Source: Sporosarcina sp. P33
GTDB lineage: Bacteria > Bacillota > Bacilli > Bacillales_A > Planococcaceae
NCBI RefSeq assembly: GCF_002077155.1
Contig: NZ_CP015027.1
Coordinates: forward strand, 2,892,501-2,956,500
Direction of reading: 5' to 3'
Length of the DNA: 64,000 bases
The translations under genes were made by a program, and so were the position numbers. The notes beneath the pieces were generated by a model. That model was not told the DNA's origin. It worked only from the letters and a program-made list of their open reading frames with translations, and made no database searches. This document shows, one piece after another, positions 38,625 through 47,980 of the stretch (positions are counted from its first letter, which is position 1; each line of letters opens with the position of its first letter).

Positions 38625-40700
38625 ATGGCAGATTACTTAGTAATTGTGGAATCGCCTGCTAAAGCGAAAACGATTGAACGTTACTTAGGAAAAAAGTATA
38701 AAGTTAGTGCCTCGCTGGGGCATTTACGTGATTTACCCCGCAGTCAAATGGGTGTAGATACTGAGAATAATTATGAGCCGAAGTATATTACGATCCGAGG
38801 CAAAGGACCGATACTTCAAGAGTTGAAGAAGGATGCAAAAAAAGCGAAGAAAATATTTCTCGCGGCTGACCCGGATCGTGAAGGGGAAGCAATTGCATGG
38901 CATTTATCGCATCAGCTGGGTGTGGATACCGAATCTGACTGCCGCGTAGTTTTCAATGAAATTACAAAAGACGCTATTAAAGAATCATTTAAACATCCCC
39001 GTCCGATCAATATGGATTTAGTCGATGCACAACAGGCACGGCGTATTCTTGACAGGCTAGTAGGGTATAACATCAGCCCGATTCTCTGGAAGAAAGTAAA
39101 AAAGGGCTTATCTGCAGGACGCGTGCAATCAGTCGCACTTCGATTAATTATTGACCGCGAGAATGAAATTAACGCGTTTGAACCAGAAGAATACTGGTCC
39201 ATCACGTCCCAGTTCACAAAGGCTGATAAAACTTTTGAAGCGGCATTTTACGGCAATGCTTCAGAAAAGTTGAAGCTGACAAACCAGGAACAAGTGGAAA
39301 AAATCATTGATTCATTGCAGTCAGATGAATTTGAAGTGTCTAAGGTAGTGAAGAAAGAACGCAGACGTAATCCGGCATTGCCGTTCACTACATCATCTCT
39401 CCAGCAGGAAGCAGCACGTAAGCTGAACTTCCGCGCGAAGAAGACGATGATGATGGCACAGCAATTATATGAAGGAATTGCAATTGGAAAAGAAGGAACG
39501 GTCGGTTTGATCACCTATATGCGTACCGATTCTACACGAATTTCCGACAGTGCGAAAGAAGAAGTGAAATCATTCATTCATACGATGTACGGGGAAGAGT
39601 TCATTTCAACCAGCACGAAAAAAACGAAAGCAAAAGCGAATACGCAGGATGCGCACGAAGCAGTCCGGCCGACTTCAGCGATGCGCCCGCCAGACGCGAT
39701 GAAAGCGTTCTTATCAAGAGATCAATATCGGTTGTATAAATTGATTTGGGAGCGGTTTGTCGCAAGCCAAATGGCGCCTGCAGTATTAGATACCGTAACA
39801 GCTGATTTCCTGAACAATGATATTCGTTTCAGAGCATCCGGGTCACAGGTAAAGTTCCCGGGGTTCATGAAAGTGTATATTGAAGGCAGTGATGACCAGC
39901 AAGAAGAGAAAGAAAACATCCTGCCGCCGCTTGAAGAAGGCGAGAAAGTCAAATTCGCCGAAGTGGATCCAAAACAGCATTTCACACAGCCGCCGCCAAG
40001 ATACTCTGAGGCACGCCTGGTGAAAACACTTGAGGAATTGGGAATAGGACGTCCTTCCACGTATGCGCCGACGCTCGATACGATTCAAAAGCGGGGCTAT
40101 GTCACATTAGATGCCAAACGGTTTATTCCGACGGAGCTTGGCGGTATTGTACATCAGGCGGTCAATCAATATTTCCCGGATATTATCGACATTGAATTTA
40201 CGAGACAAATGGAACAGCGTCTTGACCATGTGGAAGAAGGCACTATTGAATGGCGCAAGGTCATCGATGAATTCTACCGTGAATTTGAAAAGCACGTTGA
40301 AGTAGCTGACGCGGAAATGGAGAAAATTGAAATAAAAGATGAGCCGGCAGGCGAAGACTGCGAGAAGTGCGGTTCGCCGATGGTTTACAAAATGGGCCGC
40401 TACGGTAAATTTATGGCATGCTCCAACTTCCCTGACTGCCGCAACACGAAAGCAATTATCAAACCAATTGGTGTCACATGTCCGAAATGTAAAGAAGGCG
40501 AAGTCGTTGAGCGGAAAAGCAAAACGAAACGGATATTCTTCGGCTGTGACCAGTATCCCGAATGTGATTACGTCTCATGGGATAAACCTATTTCGAGACC
40601 TTGTCCGAAATGTCAACATACACTGGTGGAGAAGCGCCTGAAAAAAGGTGTTCAAATCCAATGTACAGAATGTGATTATAAAGAAGAAACGCAAAGTTAA
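38625..40700 (+). CDS. topA: DNA topoisomerase I
   Basis: Type IA topoisomerase that relaxes negative supercoils. The TOPRIM domain begins [17 protein letters not shown] and contains [15 protein letters not shown]. The catalytic tyrosine is Tyr298 in [11 protein letters not shown]. Three C-terminal zinc ribbons follow: CEKCGSP with [15 protein letters not shown] with CDQYPEC, and CPKCQHT with CTEC. The length of 691 is normal. GAGGAGGG precedes the ATG. Confidence 0.97.
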   Translation: MADYLVIVESPAKAKTIERYLGKKYKVSASLGHLRDLPRSQMGVDTENNYEPKYITIRGKGPILQELKKDAKKAKKIFLAADPDREGEAIAWHLSHQLGVDTESDCRVVFNEITKDAIKESFKHPRPINMDLVDAQQARRILDRLVGYNISPILWKKVKKGLSAGRVQSVALRLIIDRENEINAFEPEEYWSITSQFTKADKTFEAAFYGNASEKLKLTNQEQVEKIIDSLQSDEFEVSKVVKKERRRNPALPFTTSSLQQEAARKLNFRAKKTMMMAQQLYEGIAIGKEGTVGLITYMRTDSTRISDSAKEEVKSFIHTMYGEEFISTSTKKTKAKANTQDAHEAVRPTSAMRPPDAMKAFLSRDQYRLYKLIWERFVASQMAPAVLDTVTADFLNNDIRFRASGSQVKFPGFMKVYIEGSDDQQEEKENILPPLEEGEKVKFAEVDPKQHFTQPPPRYSEARLVKTLEELGIGRPSTYAPTLDTIQKRGYVTLDAKRFIPTELGGIVHQAVNQYFPDIIDIEFTRQMEQRLDHVEEGTIEWRKVIDEFYREFEKHVEVADAEMEKIEIKDEPAGEDCEKCGSPMVYKMGRYGKFMACSNFPDCRNTKAIIKPIGVTCPKCKEGEVVERKSKTKRIFFGCDQYPECDYVSWDKPISRPCPKCQHTLVEKRLKKGVQIQCTECDYKEETQS

Positions 40701-40747
40701 TCAGCATATAAATAGTATTCCAGCATAATGAGAAAGAGGTAGTTAAA

Positions 40748-42058
40748 ATGACGCAAACTGTAAATGTTATCGGTGCGGGGTTAGCCGGAAGTGAAGCTGC
40801 TTGGCAATTAGCTAATCGAGGGGTTCAAGTGAAATTATATGAAATGCGTCCCGTGAAGCAAACGCCCGCCCATCACACAGACAAATTTGCGGAGTTAGTA
40901 TGCAGCAACTCATTGCGCGCCAATAATTTAACGAATGCAGTAGGCGTGATTAAAGAAGAGATGCGTCAATTTAATTCCTTAATTATCCAGGCCGCAGATG
41001 ACTGTGCGGTTCCTGCCGGCGGTGCGCTTGCAGTGGACCGTCACGAATTTGCGGATAACGTAACCGAAAAGATCCGTAACCATCCAAATATTGAAGTCAT
41101 CAATGAAGAAGTGACGAAATTGCCGGATGGAATAACGGTAGTTGCCTCAGGTCCTTTGACATCACCTGCACTCGCTGAAGAAATCCGGCAGCTGACAGGT
41201 GAAGATTATTTATACTTCTACGATGCGGCAGCCCCTATCGTGGAAAGTGATTCGATCGATATGGACAAAGTCTATTTAAAATCCCGTTATGATAAAGGGG
41301 AAGCGGCATACTTAAACTGTCCTATGAACGCCGAAGAGTTCGAACGTTTCTATGAGGCGCTCATATCTGCGGAAGTTGCGCCGTTGAAGGATTTCGAGAA
41401 AGAAATGTACTTTGAGGGCTGCATGCCGATTGAAGTTATGGCGAAGCGCGGTGCAAAAACAATGTTGTTCGGTCCTTTAAAACCGGTTGGACTGGAAGAT
41501 CCGAAGACTGGCAGAGAGCCAAAAGCTGTCGTTCAGCTTCGGCAGGACAATGCGGCAGGGACATTGTACAATCTGGTTGGTTTCCAGACGCATCTGAAAT
41601 GGGGAGCGCAGAAAGAAGTGCTGAAATTAATCCCTGGATTGGAAAATGTGGAAATCGTACGCTATGGCGTTATGCATCGTAATACATTCATAAACTCTCC
41701 TAGAGTACTGAATTGCACATACCAATTAAAATCACAGCCGACAATTCTTTTCGCCGGTCAAATGACAGGTGTAGAAGGATATGTAGAATCCGCAGGTTCA
41801 GGACTGATCGCAGGCATCAACGCTGCGCAATTGGCAAAAGGCGACAAACCTGTCCGTTTTCCAAGAGAAACAGCACTCGGGAGTATGGCGCGCTATATTA
41901 CGGAAGCTGATCCAAATAACTTCCAGCCGATTAATATCAACTTTGGTTTGTTCCCTGAGCTGGAAAGACGGTATAAAACAAAAGGCGAACGTGCGGAAAA
42001 ACATGCAAACCGGGCGCTCCATGCGGTAGAAGAATTTAAAGAAACAACGAATATCTAA
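40748..42058 (+). CDS. trmFO: tRNA (uracil-54-C5)-methyltransferase TrmFO
   Basis: Folate- and FAD-dependent enzyme that makes T54 in the tRNA T-loop, the Gram-positive alternative to TrmA. The N-terminal FAD site reads [20 protein letters not shown]. Other marks are [16 protein letters not shown], and [16 protein letters not shown] near the C-terminus. The length of 436 is standard. The neighbourhood topA-trmFO-xerC is conserved in Bacillales. Confidence 0.96.
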   Translation: MTQTVNVIGAGLAGSEAAWQLANRGVQVKLYEMRPVKQTPAHHTDKFAELVCSNSLRANNLTNAVGVIKEEMRQFNSLIIQAADDCAVPAGGALAVDRHEFADNVTEKIRNHPNIEVINEEVTKLPDGITVVASGPLTSPALAEEIRQLTGEDYLYFYDAAAPIVESDSIDMDKVYLKSRYDKGEAAYLNCPMNAEEFERFYEALISAEVAPLKDFEKEMYFEGCMPIEVMAKRGAKTMLFGPLKPVGLEDPKTGREPKAVVQLRQDNAAGTLYNLVGFQTHLKWGAQKEVLKLIPGLENVEIVRYGVMHRNTFINSPRVLNCTYQLKSQPTILFAGQMTGVEGYVESAGSGLIAGINAAQLAKGDKPVRFPRETALGSMARYITEADPNNFQPININFGLFPELERRYKTKGERAEKHANRALHAVEEFKETTNI

Positions 42059-42087
42059 TCATGCATTGTATAGAGTAAGATAAACCG

Positions 42088-42135
42088 GGACTGAAGCCGA
42101 AACCTTAAAAGAGGTTTTGATTTCAGTCCTTTTTT
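42088..42135 (+). terminator. Terminator after trmFO
   Basis: GGACTGAA pairs with TTCAGTCC (42122-42129), and an inner AAACCT/AGGTTT stem stacks inside; six T follow. Confidence 0.85.
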
Positions 42136-42143
42136 GCGACCCG

Positions 42144-42332
42144 CTAAGATAGTCGGGGTTTATTGGAAGCAGGATGTGTGTCGCGGAAGGGATGAACTTC
42201 GGCGCGCTTTTCCGTTTCCCAATAAATAACTGAAACTTCTCGATATTTGAAACGTCCACTAAGTGGTACAAACTGGATCAGCAAGCAGATGATGATAGCT
42301 AAAATCAAAGTAATTTGACTAATATGTGTCAA
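42144..42332 (-). CDS. Possible small membrane protein, unrecognised
   Basis: A frame of 62 residues with an N-terminal hydrophobic helix (about residues 6-24, QITLILAIIICLLIQFVPL) followed by a polar, aromatic-containing tail (KYREVSVIYWETEKRAEVH). The only start is TTG and no Shine-Dalgarno precedes it. A stop lies a few codons upstream, so it cannot extend. The composition looks protein-like, but the lack of an initiation signal means this may be a decayed gene or chance. I do not recognise a family. Confidence 0.25.
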   Translation of the reverse strand: MTHISQITLILAIIICLLIQFVPLSGRFKYREVSVIYWETEKRAEVHPFRDTHPASNKPRLS

Positions 42333-42377
42333 AAGCCGTCAATTGGGGAATAACTAAGCTGTAATCAGTTTTCAAAG

Positions 42378-42406
42378 TTGCTCAAAAAACCTTGCTATTG
42401 TATAGT
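42378..42406 (+). promoter_or_regulatory. Promoter for xerC-hslVU
   Basis: TTGCTC (42378-42383), exactly 17 bases, TATAGT (42401-42406). It leaves a leader of roughly 105 bases before xerC. Confidence 0.7.
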
Positions 42407-42519
42407 GTTTTATGGACAACATTGAATTTGATGTTTAATTCCAAATTTTATGTAATCAAGAATCTTTGGAATCTTCTGATGCACGAGGTGTGACAATAAA
42501 ATCGTGTCGGGGTGATAAA

Positions 42520-43419
42520 ATGATTCCTGAAATAAAACAATTAGCTGACGAATATGTATCCCATATTCGCCTGGAGAAAAACTATTCATCCTACACAGTC
42601 TCTGAGTATGAAAAGGATCTTCAGGATTTTTTACTGTTTCTGCAAGAAGAACAAATCGGGCAGCTGGACGACGTAGACTACGGTGTCGCCAGACTGTACG
42701 TGACGCGCCTATATAATCGCTCTTATGCGAGAACGAGTATATCCAGAAAAATATCTGCAATTCGATCATTCTTTACATTCATCAGTACCCGGTACGGGAT
42801 TGAAGATCAGGCATTCAGACTGTTATATCACCCAAGAAAAGAAGAGAGGCTTCCGGCTTTTTTCTATCAGCAGGAACTTGAAAAATTGTTTGACGTGACA
42901 ATGGGAGAGGACTTCCGTTCATTGCGGGACCGGGCACTGCTTGAACTGCTCTATGCTACAGGCATTCGTGTCGGTGAATTAGTAGAAATTGAAGTGCAGG
43001 ATGTGGATCATTATTTAGGAATCGTAAAGGTAATGGGTAAAGGACGGAAAGAACGTTTCGTGCCATTCGGAAGTTTTGCTGAAGACGCACTGCAAGATTA
43101 TATCAATTCCAGCCGGCCAATGCTTATGAAACAAAAAAAGCACAGCAGCCTGTTTGTGAATTTACGCGGAGATCCATTGACAGACCGTGGCGTGCGCTAT
43201 ATTTTGGATGATTTAATGGAAAAAGCAGCGTTGCATACTACTATTACACCGCATATGATCCGGCATACATTTGCGACGCACCTGCTTGGGGCGGGCGCTG
43301 ATCTGCGTTCAGTCCAGGAGCTGCTTGGACACAGCCACCTGTCATCGACACAGGTATATACGCATATCACGAATGAACACTTACGCCAGACCTATTTACA
43401 AACGCACCCCCGTGCCTAG
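42520..43419 (+). CDS. xerC: Tyrosine recombinase XerC
   Basis: Resolves chromosome dimers at dif together with XerD. An N-terminal SAM-like core-binding domain (about 1-90) precedes the catalytic domain, whose residues are all visible: Arg in [21 protein letters not shown] (His and Arg), [10 protein letters not shown] (His), and the nucleophile Tyr280 in QVYTHI. The ATG at 42520 follows GGGGTG and gives 299 residues; an upstream in-frame ATG at 42466 lacks an SD. Confidence 0.95.
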   Translation: MIPEIKQLADEYVSHIRLEKNYSSYTVSEYEKDLQDFLLFLQEEQIGQLDDVDYGVARLYVTRLYNRSYARTSISRKISAIRSFFTFISTRYGIEDQAFRLLYHPRKEERLPAFFYQQELEKLFDVTMGEDFRSLRDRALLELLYATGIRVGELVEIEVQDVDHYLGIVKVMGKGRKERFVPFGSFAEDALQDYINSSRPMLMKQKKHSSLFVNLRGDPLTDRGVRYILDDLMEKAALHTTITPHMIRHTFATHLLGAGADLRSVQELLGHSHLSSTQVYTHITNEHLRQTYLQTHPRA

Positions 43420-43430
43420 GAGGAACTAAA

Positions 43431-43967
43431 ATGAAATTTCATGCTACTACAATTTTTGCTGTTCATCATGACGGACAATGTGCCATGTCTGGTGACGGCC
43501 AAGTGACAATGGGTGAATCTGTCGTCATGAAACATACGGCGACAAAAGTACGCCGATTGTTTAACGGAAAAGTCCTGGCAGGTTTTGCAGGCTCAGTGGC
43601 AGATGCCTTTACGTTATTTGATTTATTTGAAGCAAAACTTATGGAGTTTGACGGGAATCTTAAGCGGGCTTCTGTTGAACTGGCTAAAGAATGGCGCGGC
43701 GACCGCATTCTTCGCAAACTGGAAGCGCTGCTGCTTGTCATGGATAAAGATACGCTTCTGCTCGTGTCAGGTACAGGCGAAGTAATTGAGCCTGACGATG
43801 GCGTATTAGCAATCGGTTCGGGCGGTAATTATGCGCTGGCTGCCGGAAGAGCATTGAAGAAGTACAGCAGTCAATTGTCTGCTGAAGAAATCGCACGAAT
43901 TTCATTGGAAACAGCTGCTGACATTTGTGTCTTTACCAATCACAATATTATCGTGGAGGTGCTGTAA
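43431..43967 (+). CDS. hslV: HslV (ClpQ) protease subunit
   Basis: Proteolytic core of the two-part HslUV protease, 178 residues. The family body is intact: [43 protein letters not shown], and [16 protein letters not shown]. The N-terminus reads [11 protein letters not shown]. The canonical HslV catalytic threonine aligns with the TT at residues 6-7, so five residues would have to be removed. The serine described at position 2 in B. subtilis ClpQ is replaced by lysine. GGAGG precedes the ATG. Confidence 0.94.
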   Translation: MKFHATTIFAVHHDGQCAMSGDGQVTMGESVVMKHTATKVRRLFNGKVLAGFAGSVADAFTLFDLFEAKLMEFDGNLKRASVELAKEWRGDRILRKLEALLLVMDKDTLLLVSGTGEVIEPDDGVLAIGSGGNYALAAGRALKKYSSQLSAEEIARISLETAADICVFTNHNIIVEVL

Positions 43968-43970
43968 GCG

Positions 43971-45362
43971 ATGAAGCAAGAGTTAACACCTAAGGCGCTT
44001 ACCGCGTATTTAAATCGTTTTATAGTAGGGCAGGAAAAAGCGAAAAAGGCAGTGGCAGTCGCTATGCGGAACCGCTATCGCCGAATGCAATTATCTGCCG
44101 AAGAGCAGGAAGAAGTAATCCCGAAAAACATTTTAATGATTGGACCCACTGGGGTAGGGAAAACTGAAATTGCAAGAAGAATTGCCAAGCTGGTACATGC
44201 ACCTTTCATAAAAGTGGAAGCGACAAAGTTTACCGAAGTCGGATATGTCGGACGCGATGTTGAATCGATGATACGGGATCTGACCGAAGCCGGTATCCGC
44301 ATGGTAAAAGAAGATATGCGTGAATCGGTAAAGGAGCAGGCGCAAAAGATGGCTGAGGAAAGATTAGTCAAATTGCTAGTTCCTGAAGCGAAAAAGAATA
44401 CTGCCGGTCAAAATCCGTTTGAAATGTTTTTCGGTCAAAAGACACAGACTGAACCTGAAAATACTGCTGATCAGGCTGAAATCAGAAGAAAGCGCTCCGA
44501 TATTGCACAGCAGCTTGCAAATGGTCAAATTGAAGAGCAAATGGTAACGGTCGATGTTCAGGCACAGCAGCCTTCTTTGTTTGATGCGCTGCAAGGGTCT
44601 GGTATGGAACAAATGGGGTCTGGAATGCAGGATGCATTGTCTTCGCTTATGCCGAAAAAGACGGTCCAGCGCCGCATGAAAGTAAAAGATGCGCGCATAG
44701 TGCTTGAAGCAGAAGAGGCGGATAAGTTAATTGATCAGGATGAAGTTGCGCGTAAAGGAATTGAGCTGACTGAACAAGCAGGCATCATATTCCTTGATGA
44801 AATGGACAAAATCGCGAGCAGTAATCAGAAAACATCAGGAGAAGTATCGCGTGAAGGTGTCCAGCGTGACATTTTGCCAATAGTTGAAGGGTCAACAGTA
44901 ACCACGAAATATGGTGCAGTCAAAACAGATTATATTTTATTCATTGCGGCAGGAGCATTCCATATGTCTAAACCGTCCGATATAATTCCGGAGCTGCAGG
45001 GGAGATTTCCAATTCGTGTAGAACTCGAAAAATTGACAAAAGATGATTTCGAGCGCATACTGCGGGAACCGGATTTTTCTTTACTAAAACAATATGAGCG
45101 GCTGCTTTTGACTGAAGAAGTAGAAATTGAATTCACGGATGAAGCAATCAGCAAACTGGCTGAAATTGCATTTGAAGTAAATAACGAGACAGAAAATATA
45201 GGTGCGAGAAGACTGCATACGATTTTGGAAAAGCTGCTCGAGGATTTATCGTTTGAAGCGGCAGAAATCGGACCGGCATCCATCAAGATTACACCTGCAT
45301 ATGTAGATGAAAAGCTGGATGGAATCGTGAAAAACAAAGATTTGTCACATTTCATTCTGTAA
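43971..45362 (+). CDS. hslU: HslU (ClpY) ATPase subunit
   Basis: AAA+ unfoldase that feeds substrates to HslV. Walker A is [13 protein letters not shown] (about residues 59-71). The [15 protein letters not shown] pore region, a variable I domain (about 110-230, Gln/Met-rich), Walker [12 protein letters not shown] and sensor region IGARRLHTI follow. It ends in HFIL, like the C-terminal tail that activates HslV. The length is 463. The SD lies inside the end of hslV. Confidence 0.96.
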   Translation: MKQELTPKALTAYLNRFIVGQEKAKKAVAVAMRNRYRRMQLSAEEQEEVIPKNILMIGPTGVGKTEIARRIAKLVHAPFIKVEATKFTEVGYVGRDVESMIRDLTEAGIRMVKEDMRESVKEQAQKMAEERLVKLLVPEAKKNTAGQNPFEMFFGQKTQTEPENTADQAEIRRKRSDIAQQLANGQIEEQMVTVDVQAQQPSLFDALQGSGMEQMGSGMQDALSSLMPKKTVQRRMKVKDARIVLEAEEADKLIDQDEVARKGIELTEQAGIIFLDEMDKIASSNQKTSGEVSREGVQRDILPIVEGSTVTTKYGAVKTDYILFIAAGAFHMSKPSDIIPELQGRFPIRVELEKLTKDDFERILREPDFSLLKQYERLLLTEEVEIEFTDEAISKLAEIAFEVNNETENIGARRLHTILEKLLEDLSFEAAEIGPASIKITPAYVDEKLDGIVKNKDLSHFIL

Positions 45363-45448
45363 AGAAGTCGTTATTGTTTATTTAACGATTGAAAACCTTT
45401 AGAATATTCATTAAAGTCAGAAGAGATTTATGAGGAGGAACAATTTAA

Positions 45449-46225
45449 ATGAGTTTATTAATTAAAACAAGAAAAATCAACGCAATGCTGCAAAAAGGTG
45501 CGGGTGGTCCCGTTAACTTTAAAGAGATGGCGGAAGAACTTAGCGATGTAATTGACTGTAATGCATTCATCGTAAGCCGAAGAGGTAAATTGCTTGGTCT
45601 GGAGATCCACCATCAGATCGAAAACGACCGCATGAAGAAAATGTTTGAAGAGCGCAAATTCCCAGAAGTTTACACAAATAACTTATTCTCCATCAACGAA
45701 ACGTCTCCAAATATCGATATCGAAAGCGAATATACAGTATTCCCTGTAGAGAACAAAGAGTTGTTCCAAGAAGGGCTGACAACAATTGTTCCGATTATCG
45801 GCGGCGGCGAGCGTTTAGGCACACTGATTCTTGCGAGATTAAAAAACAGCTTTACAGAAGATGATTTGATTCTTGCTGAATACGGCGCGACAGTAGTCGG
45901 TATGGAAATCCTGCGTGAAAAATCGAAGGAAATCGAACATGAAGCACGCAGCAAAGCGGTCGTACAGATGGCAATCAACTCCCTGTCCTACAGTGAGCAT
46001 GAAGCAATTGAGCATATCTTCAAAGAGCTCGACGGCAATGAAGGATTGCTCGTAGCGTCTAAAATTGCGGATCGGGTAGGAATTACGCGTTCAGTAATTG
46101 TTAACGCATTGCGTAAACTGGAGAGTGCTGGTGTAATCGAATCACGTTCTTTAGGAATGAAAGGAACGTACATTAAAGTTCTGAACGACAAATTTTTAGA
46201 AGAACTTGAAAAACACAATTCATAA
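45449..46225 (+). CDS. codY: GTP- and branched-chain amino acid-sensing repressor CodY
   Basis: Global regulator of nutrient-limited genes, active when bound to isoleucine/valine and GTP. The N-terminal GAF domain (about 1-155) is followed by a winged helix-turn-helix with [20 protein letters not shown] and [19 protein letters not shown], nearly identical to B. subtilis. The length is 258. GAGGAGG precedes the ATG. The 86-bp gap after hslU suggests possible separate control. It lies upstream of the fla/che operon, a CodY target in B. subtilis. Confidence 0.97.
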   Translation: MSLLIKTRKINAMLQKGAGGPVNFKEMAEELSDVIDCNAFIVSRRGKLLGLEIHHQIENDRMKKMFEERKFPEVYTNNLFSINETSPNIDIESEYTVFPVENKELFQEGLTTIVPIIGGGERLGTLILARLKNSFTEDDLILAEYGATVVGMEILREKSKEIEHEARSKAVVQMAINSLSYSEHEAIEHIFKELDGNEGLLVASKIADRVGITRSVIVNALRKLESAGVIESRSLGMKGTYIKVLNDKFLEELEKHNS

Positions 46226-46253
46226 ACAATTTTTCCGCTGAAAATAGTGGAGA

Positions 46254-46302
46254 TAAACTGAAGGGAAATTCCGTAAACACGGATCTTTCCTTCAGTTTTT
46301 TA
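46254..46302 (+). terminator. Terminator after codY
   Basis: AAACTGAAGG (46254-46263) pairs with CCTTCAGTTT (46289-46298), with inner TCCGT/ACGGA pairing, and a T run. Confidence 0.85.
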
Positions 46303-46344
46303 TTTTTGAAATAATTGTTGCATGACTTTTTATACATACAGACA

Positions 46345-46423
46345 CGGGGATTACTTTGGTAGGAGTGAGACATAATATATCCTCCGCCGATCTTTCTTAT
46401 TCTTGCTCCTTAGGAAATCCCCG
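46345..46423. other. Structured hairpin of unknown role upstream of flgB
   Basis: CGGGGATT (46345-46352) is the exact reverse complement of AATCCCCG (46416-46423). Inside, GGAGTGAG (46362-46369) can pair with CTTGCTCC (46402-46409) with G-T wobbles on the plus-strand RNA. On the minus strand the apical part holds GGAGG seven bases before an ATG that opens a 66-codon frame (46173-46373). Whether this is RNA structure, a leader or chance is open. Confidence 0.35.
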
Positions 46424-46580
46424 CATCTAAGCAGCGAAAAAACACTTTAAATATCCATAAAATAGCCCCTTTTAATTATGTTGAAAAAATCAGTTCTGAA
46501 AAAGTGATGAACTACAGGAAAGTGAATAGTTAGAATCCCGTAAAACGGTTACATTGAACTACAGAATCTTACAGAATTCA

Positions 46581-46611
46581 TTGGACAATAATCATTATAG
46601 TCCGCTACAAT
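46581..46611 (+). promoter_or_regulatory. Presumed sigma-A promoter of the fla/che operon with overlapping palindrome
   Basis: TTGGAC (46581-46586) and TACAAT (46606-46611) are 19 bases apart, slightly long. The spacer is filled by GGACAATAAT-C-ATTATAGTCC (46583-46603), a 10-1-10 inverted repeat with one mismatched pair. A regulator bound there would block or remodel the promoter. Confidence 0.45.
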
Positions 46612-46733
46612 AGAGTAGTAGATTAATAAAATCGACATTTTTATACAAAGTTCTTGTCGAAGATTATTATACAAACGTGAAATACTGTAAAAAACAATGA
46701 GAATAGAACTAAATCAGGGAAGGGTGAGAGAAG

Positions 46734-47123
46734 ATGAATATCTATGGCAGTACTATCAACCTGCTTGAAAAGGGTCTTGACTACTCATCTGCAAAAGGGA
46801 AAGCAATATCACAAAATATAGCGAACGTAGACACACCAAACTATAAAACGAAAAGCGTAAATTTCAAAGAAGTATTTGCTGCTGAATCGAACAGAGGCCT
46901 CGAGGCTTATAAGACGGATTCAAGGCATATGGAATTTACCCATTCCGCAGGCAGTAAAATGTTTGACATATCCAGACTGCGCTATCGTCAGGATCGCAAC
47001 GGTGTCGATATGGATAAAGAGCAGGCTGATTTGGCAGCCAACCAAATTTACAACTCGGCGCTGATTGAACGATTGAACGGGAAATTTAACTCGATGCAAA
47101 GTGTGATTAAAGGAGGTCGATAA
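46734..47123 (+). CDS. flgB: Flagellar basal-body rod protein FlgB
   Basis: Proximal rod subunit, first gene of the fla/che operon. The 129-residue product has the N-terminal rod/hook motif SQNIANVDTPNYKTKSVNF and the C-terminal helix QIYNSALIERLNGKFNSMQ. It is exported without a signal peptide. The SD of flgC is embedded in its last codons. Confidence 0.96.
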   Translation: MNIYGSTINLLEKGLDYSSAKGKAISQNIANVDTPNYKTKSVNFKEVFAAESNRGLEAYKTDSRHMEFTHSAGSKMFDISRLRYRQDRNGVDMDKEQADLAANQIYNSALIERLNGKFNSMQSVIKGGR

Positions 47124-47125
47124 TT

Positions 47126-47587
47126 GTGAGTATATTCCATAGTTTAAATACATCTTCTTCGGCATTGACTGCACAGCGGCTCCGTATGGACGTGATATCA
47201 TCTAATATGGCCAATGTTGATTCCACCAGGGCCAAGCAGGTGGATGGAGAGTGGGAGCCTTATAGAAGGAAAACTGTCACATTACAACCGAAAGAAGGAC
47301 AATTCGCATCTTTCCTTCAAGCGGCTAAGGGAGTACATTCCCGCGGCGGTGCAAGCAGCGGGGTAGCAGTGACGCGTGTGAAGGAAGACCGTGAGACGCC
47401 GTTTAAATTAGTATTTGACCCGGCACATCCTGATGCGAATGGAGAAGGATATGTGGAAATGCCGAATATTGATCCATTAAGAGAAATGATTGACCTGATG
47501 TCCGCGACGAGATCTTACGAAGCGAATGTCACCGTTTTGAATGCCAATAAATCTATGCTGATGAAAGCACTGGAGATTGGCAGATAA
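47126..47587 (+). CDS. flgC: Flagellar basal-body rod protein FlgC
   Basis: Proximal rod subunit of 153 residues. It starts with GTG, 8 bases after AAAGGAGG. The N-terminal region SALTAQRLRMDVISSNMANVDST and C-terminal MIDLMSATRSYEANVTVLNANKSM are characteristic of rod proteins and form the coiled core of the axial structure. Confidence 0.96.
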   Translation: MSIFHSLNTSSSALTAQRLRMDVISSNMANVDSTRAKQVDGEWEPYRRKTVTLQPKEGQFASFLQAAKGVHSRGGASSGVAVTRVKEDRETPFKLVFDPAHPDANGEGYVEMPNIDPLREMIDLMSATRSYEANVTVLNANKSMLMKALEIGR

Positions 47588-47616
47588 TCATATCAGTAAA
47601 TAAGGAAGTGGAATAA

Positions 47617-47925
47617 ATGCCGATTCAATCAATTACAGGCGCTTTGCCTGCCATGCAAATCCAACAGCCGGACACGAAAGTACAAAGAACACCGTTTGAA
47701 GCACAGCAAAACTTTTCAGCCATGCTAAACAATGCAATCCATCAAGTAAATGAAAAACAAACAATCTCAGATACTATGACGACAAGGCTTGTAAAAGGCG
47801 AAGATGTTGATCTGCATAACGTGATGATTGCAGCTCAAAAAGCAAGCATCGCGCTCAATGCAACTGTGGAAATGCGCAACAAAGTGGTAGAAGCATACCA
47901 AGAAATCATTAGAATGCCTGTCTAA
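47617..47925 (+). CDS. fliE: Flagellar MS-ring/rod junction protein FliE
   Basis: Joins the MS ring to the proximal rod, 102 residues. The C-terminal half has the family helices LHNVMIAAQKASIALNATVE and MRNKVVEAYQEIIRMPV. The N-terminal part is polar and variable, as usual. It lies between flgC and fliF. Confidence 0.96.
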   Translation: MPIQSITGALPAMQIQQPDTKVQRTPFEAQQNFSAMLNNAIHQVNEKQTISDTMTTRLVKGEDVDLHNVMIAAQKASIALNATVEMRNKVVEAYQEIIRMPV

Positions 47926-47980
47926 CAGATAGAATGCACGAGGCAGAAGTTTGCCTGGTGGGGCTGACCGGGGGATTAGA

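Larger units (their letters stand above)
42059..42519. other. trmFO-xerC intergenic region (about 460 bp)
   Basis: This gap holds a terminator for trmFO (42088-42135), a strong promoter for xerC (42378-42406) and, on the minus strand between them, a short frame that could encode a small membrane protein (listed separately). I see no repeat or RNA gene. Short plus-strand frames in the gap lack start signals. Confidence 0.7.
46226..46733. other. codY-flgB intergenic region (508 bp)
   Basis: The AT-rich gap holds the codY terminator (46254-46302), a long-range hairpin (46345-46423), a 10-bp direct repeat TGAACTACAG (46508-46517 and 46555-46564), and a presumed promoter with a palindrome (46581-46611). 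The transcript leader before flgB would be about 115 bases. No plus-strand gene was found. Confidence 0.75.

Noticed and set aside
46490..46504. CodY-box-like sequence upstream of flgB (around TTCTGAAAAA)
   Set aside because: Only 9 of 15 positions match the AATTTTCWGAAAATT consensus, which is too weak in AT-rich DNA, although CodY control of this operon is known in B. subtilis.
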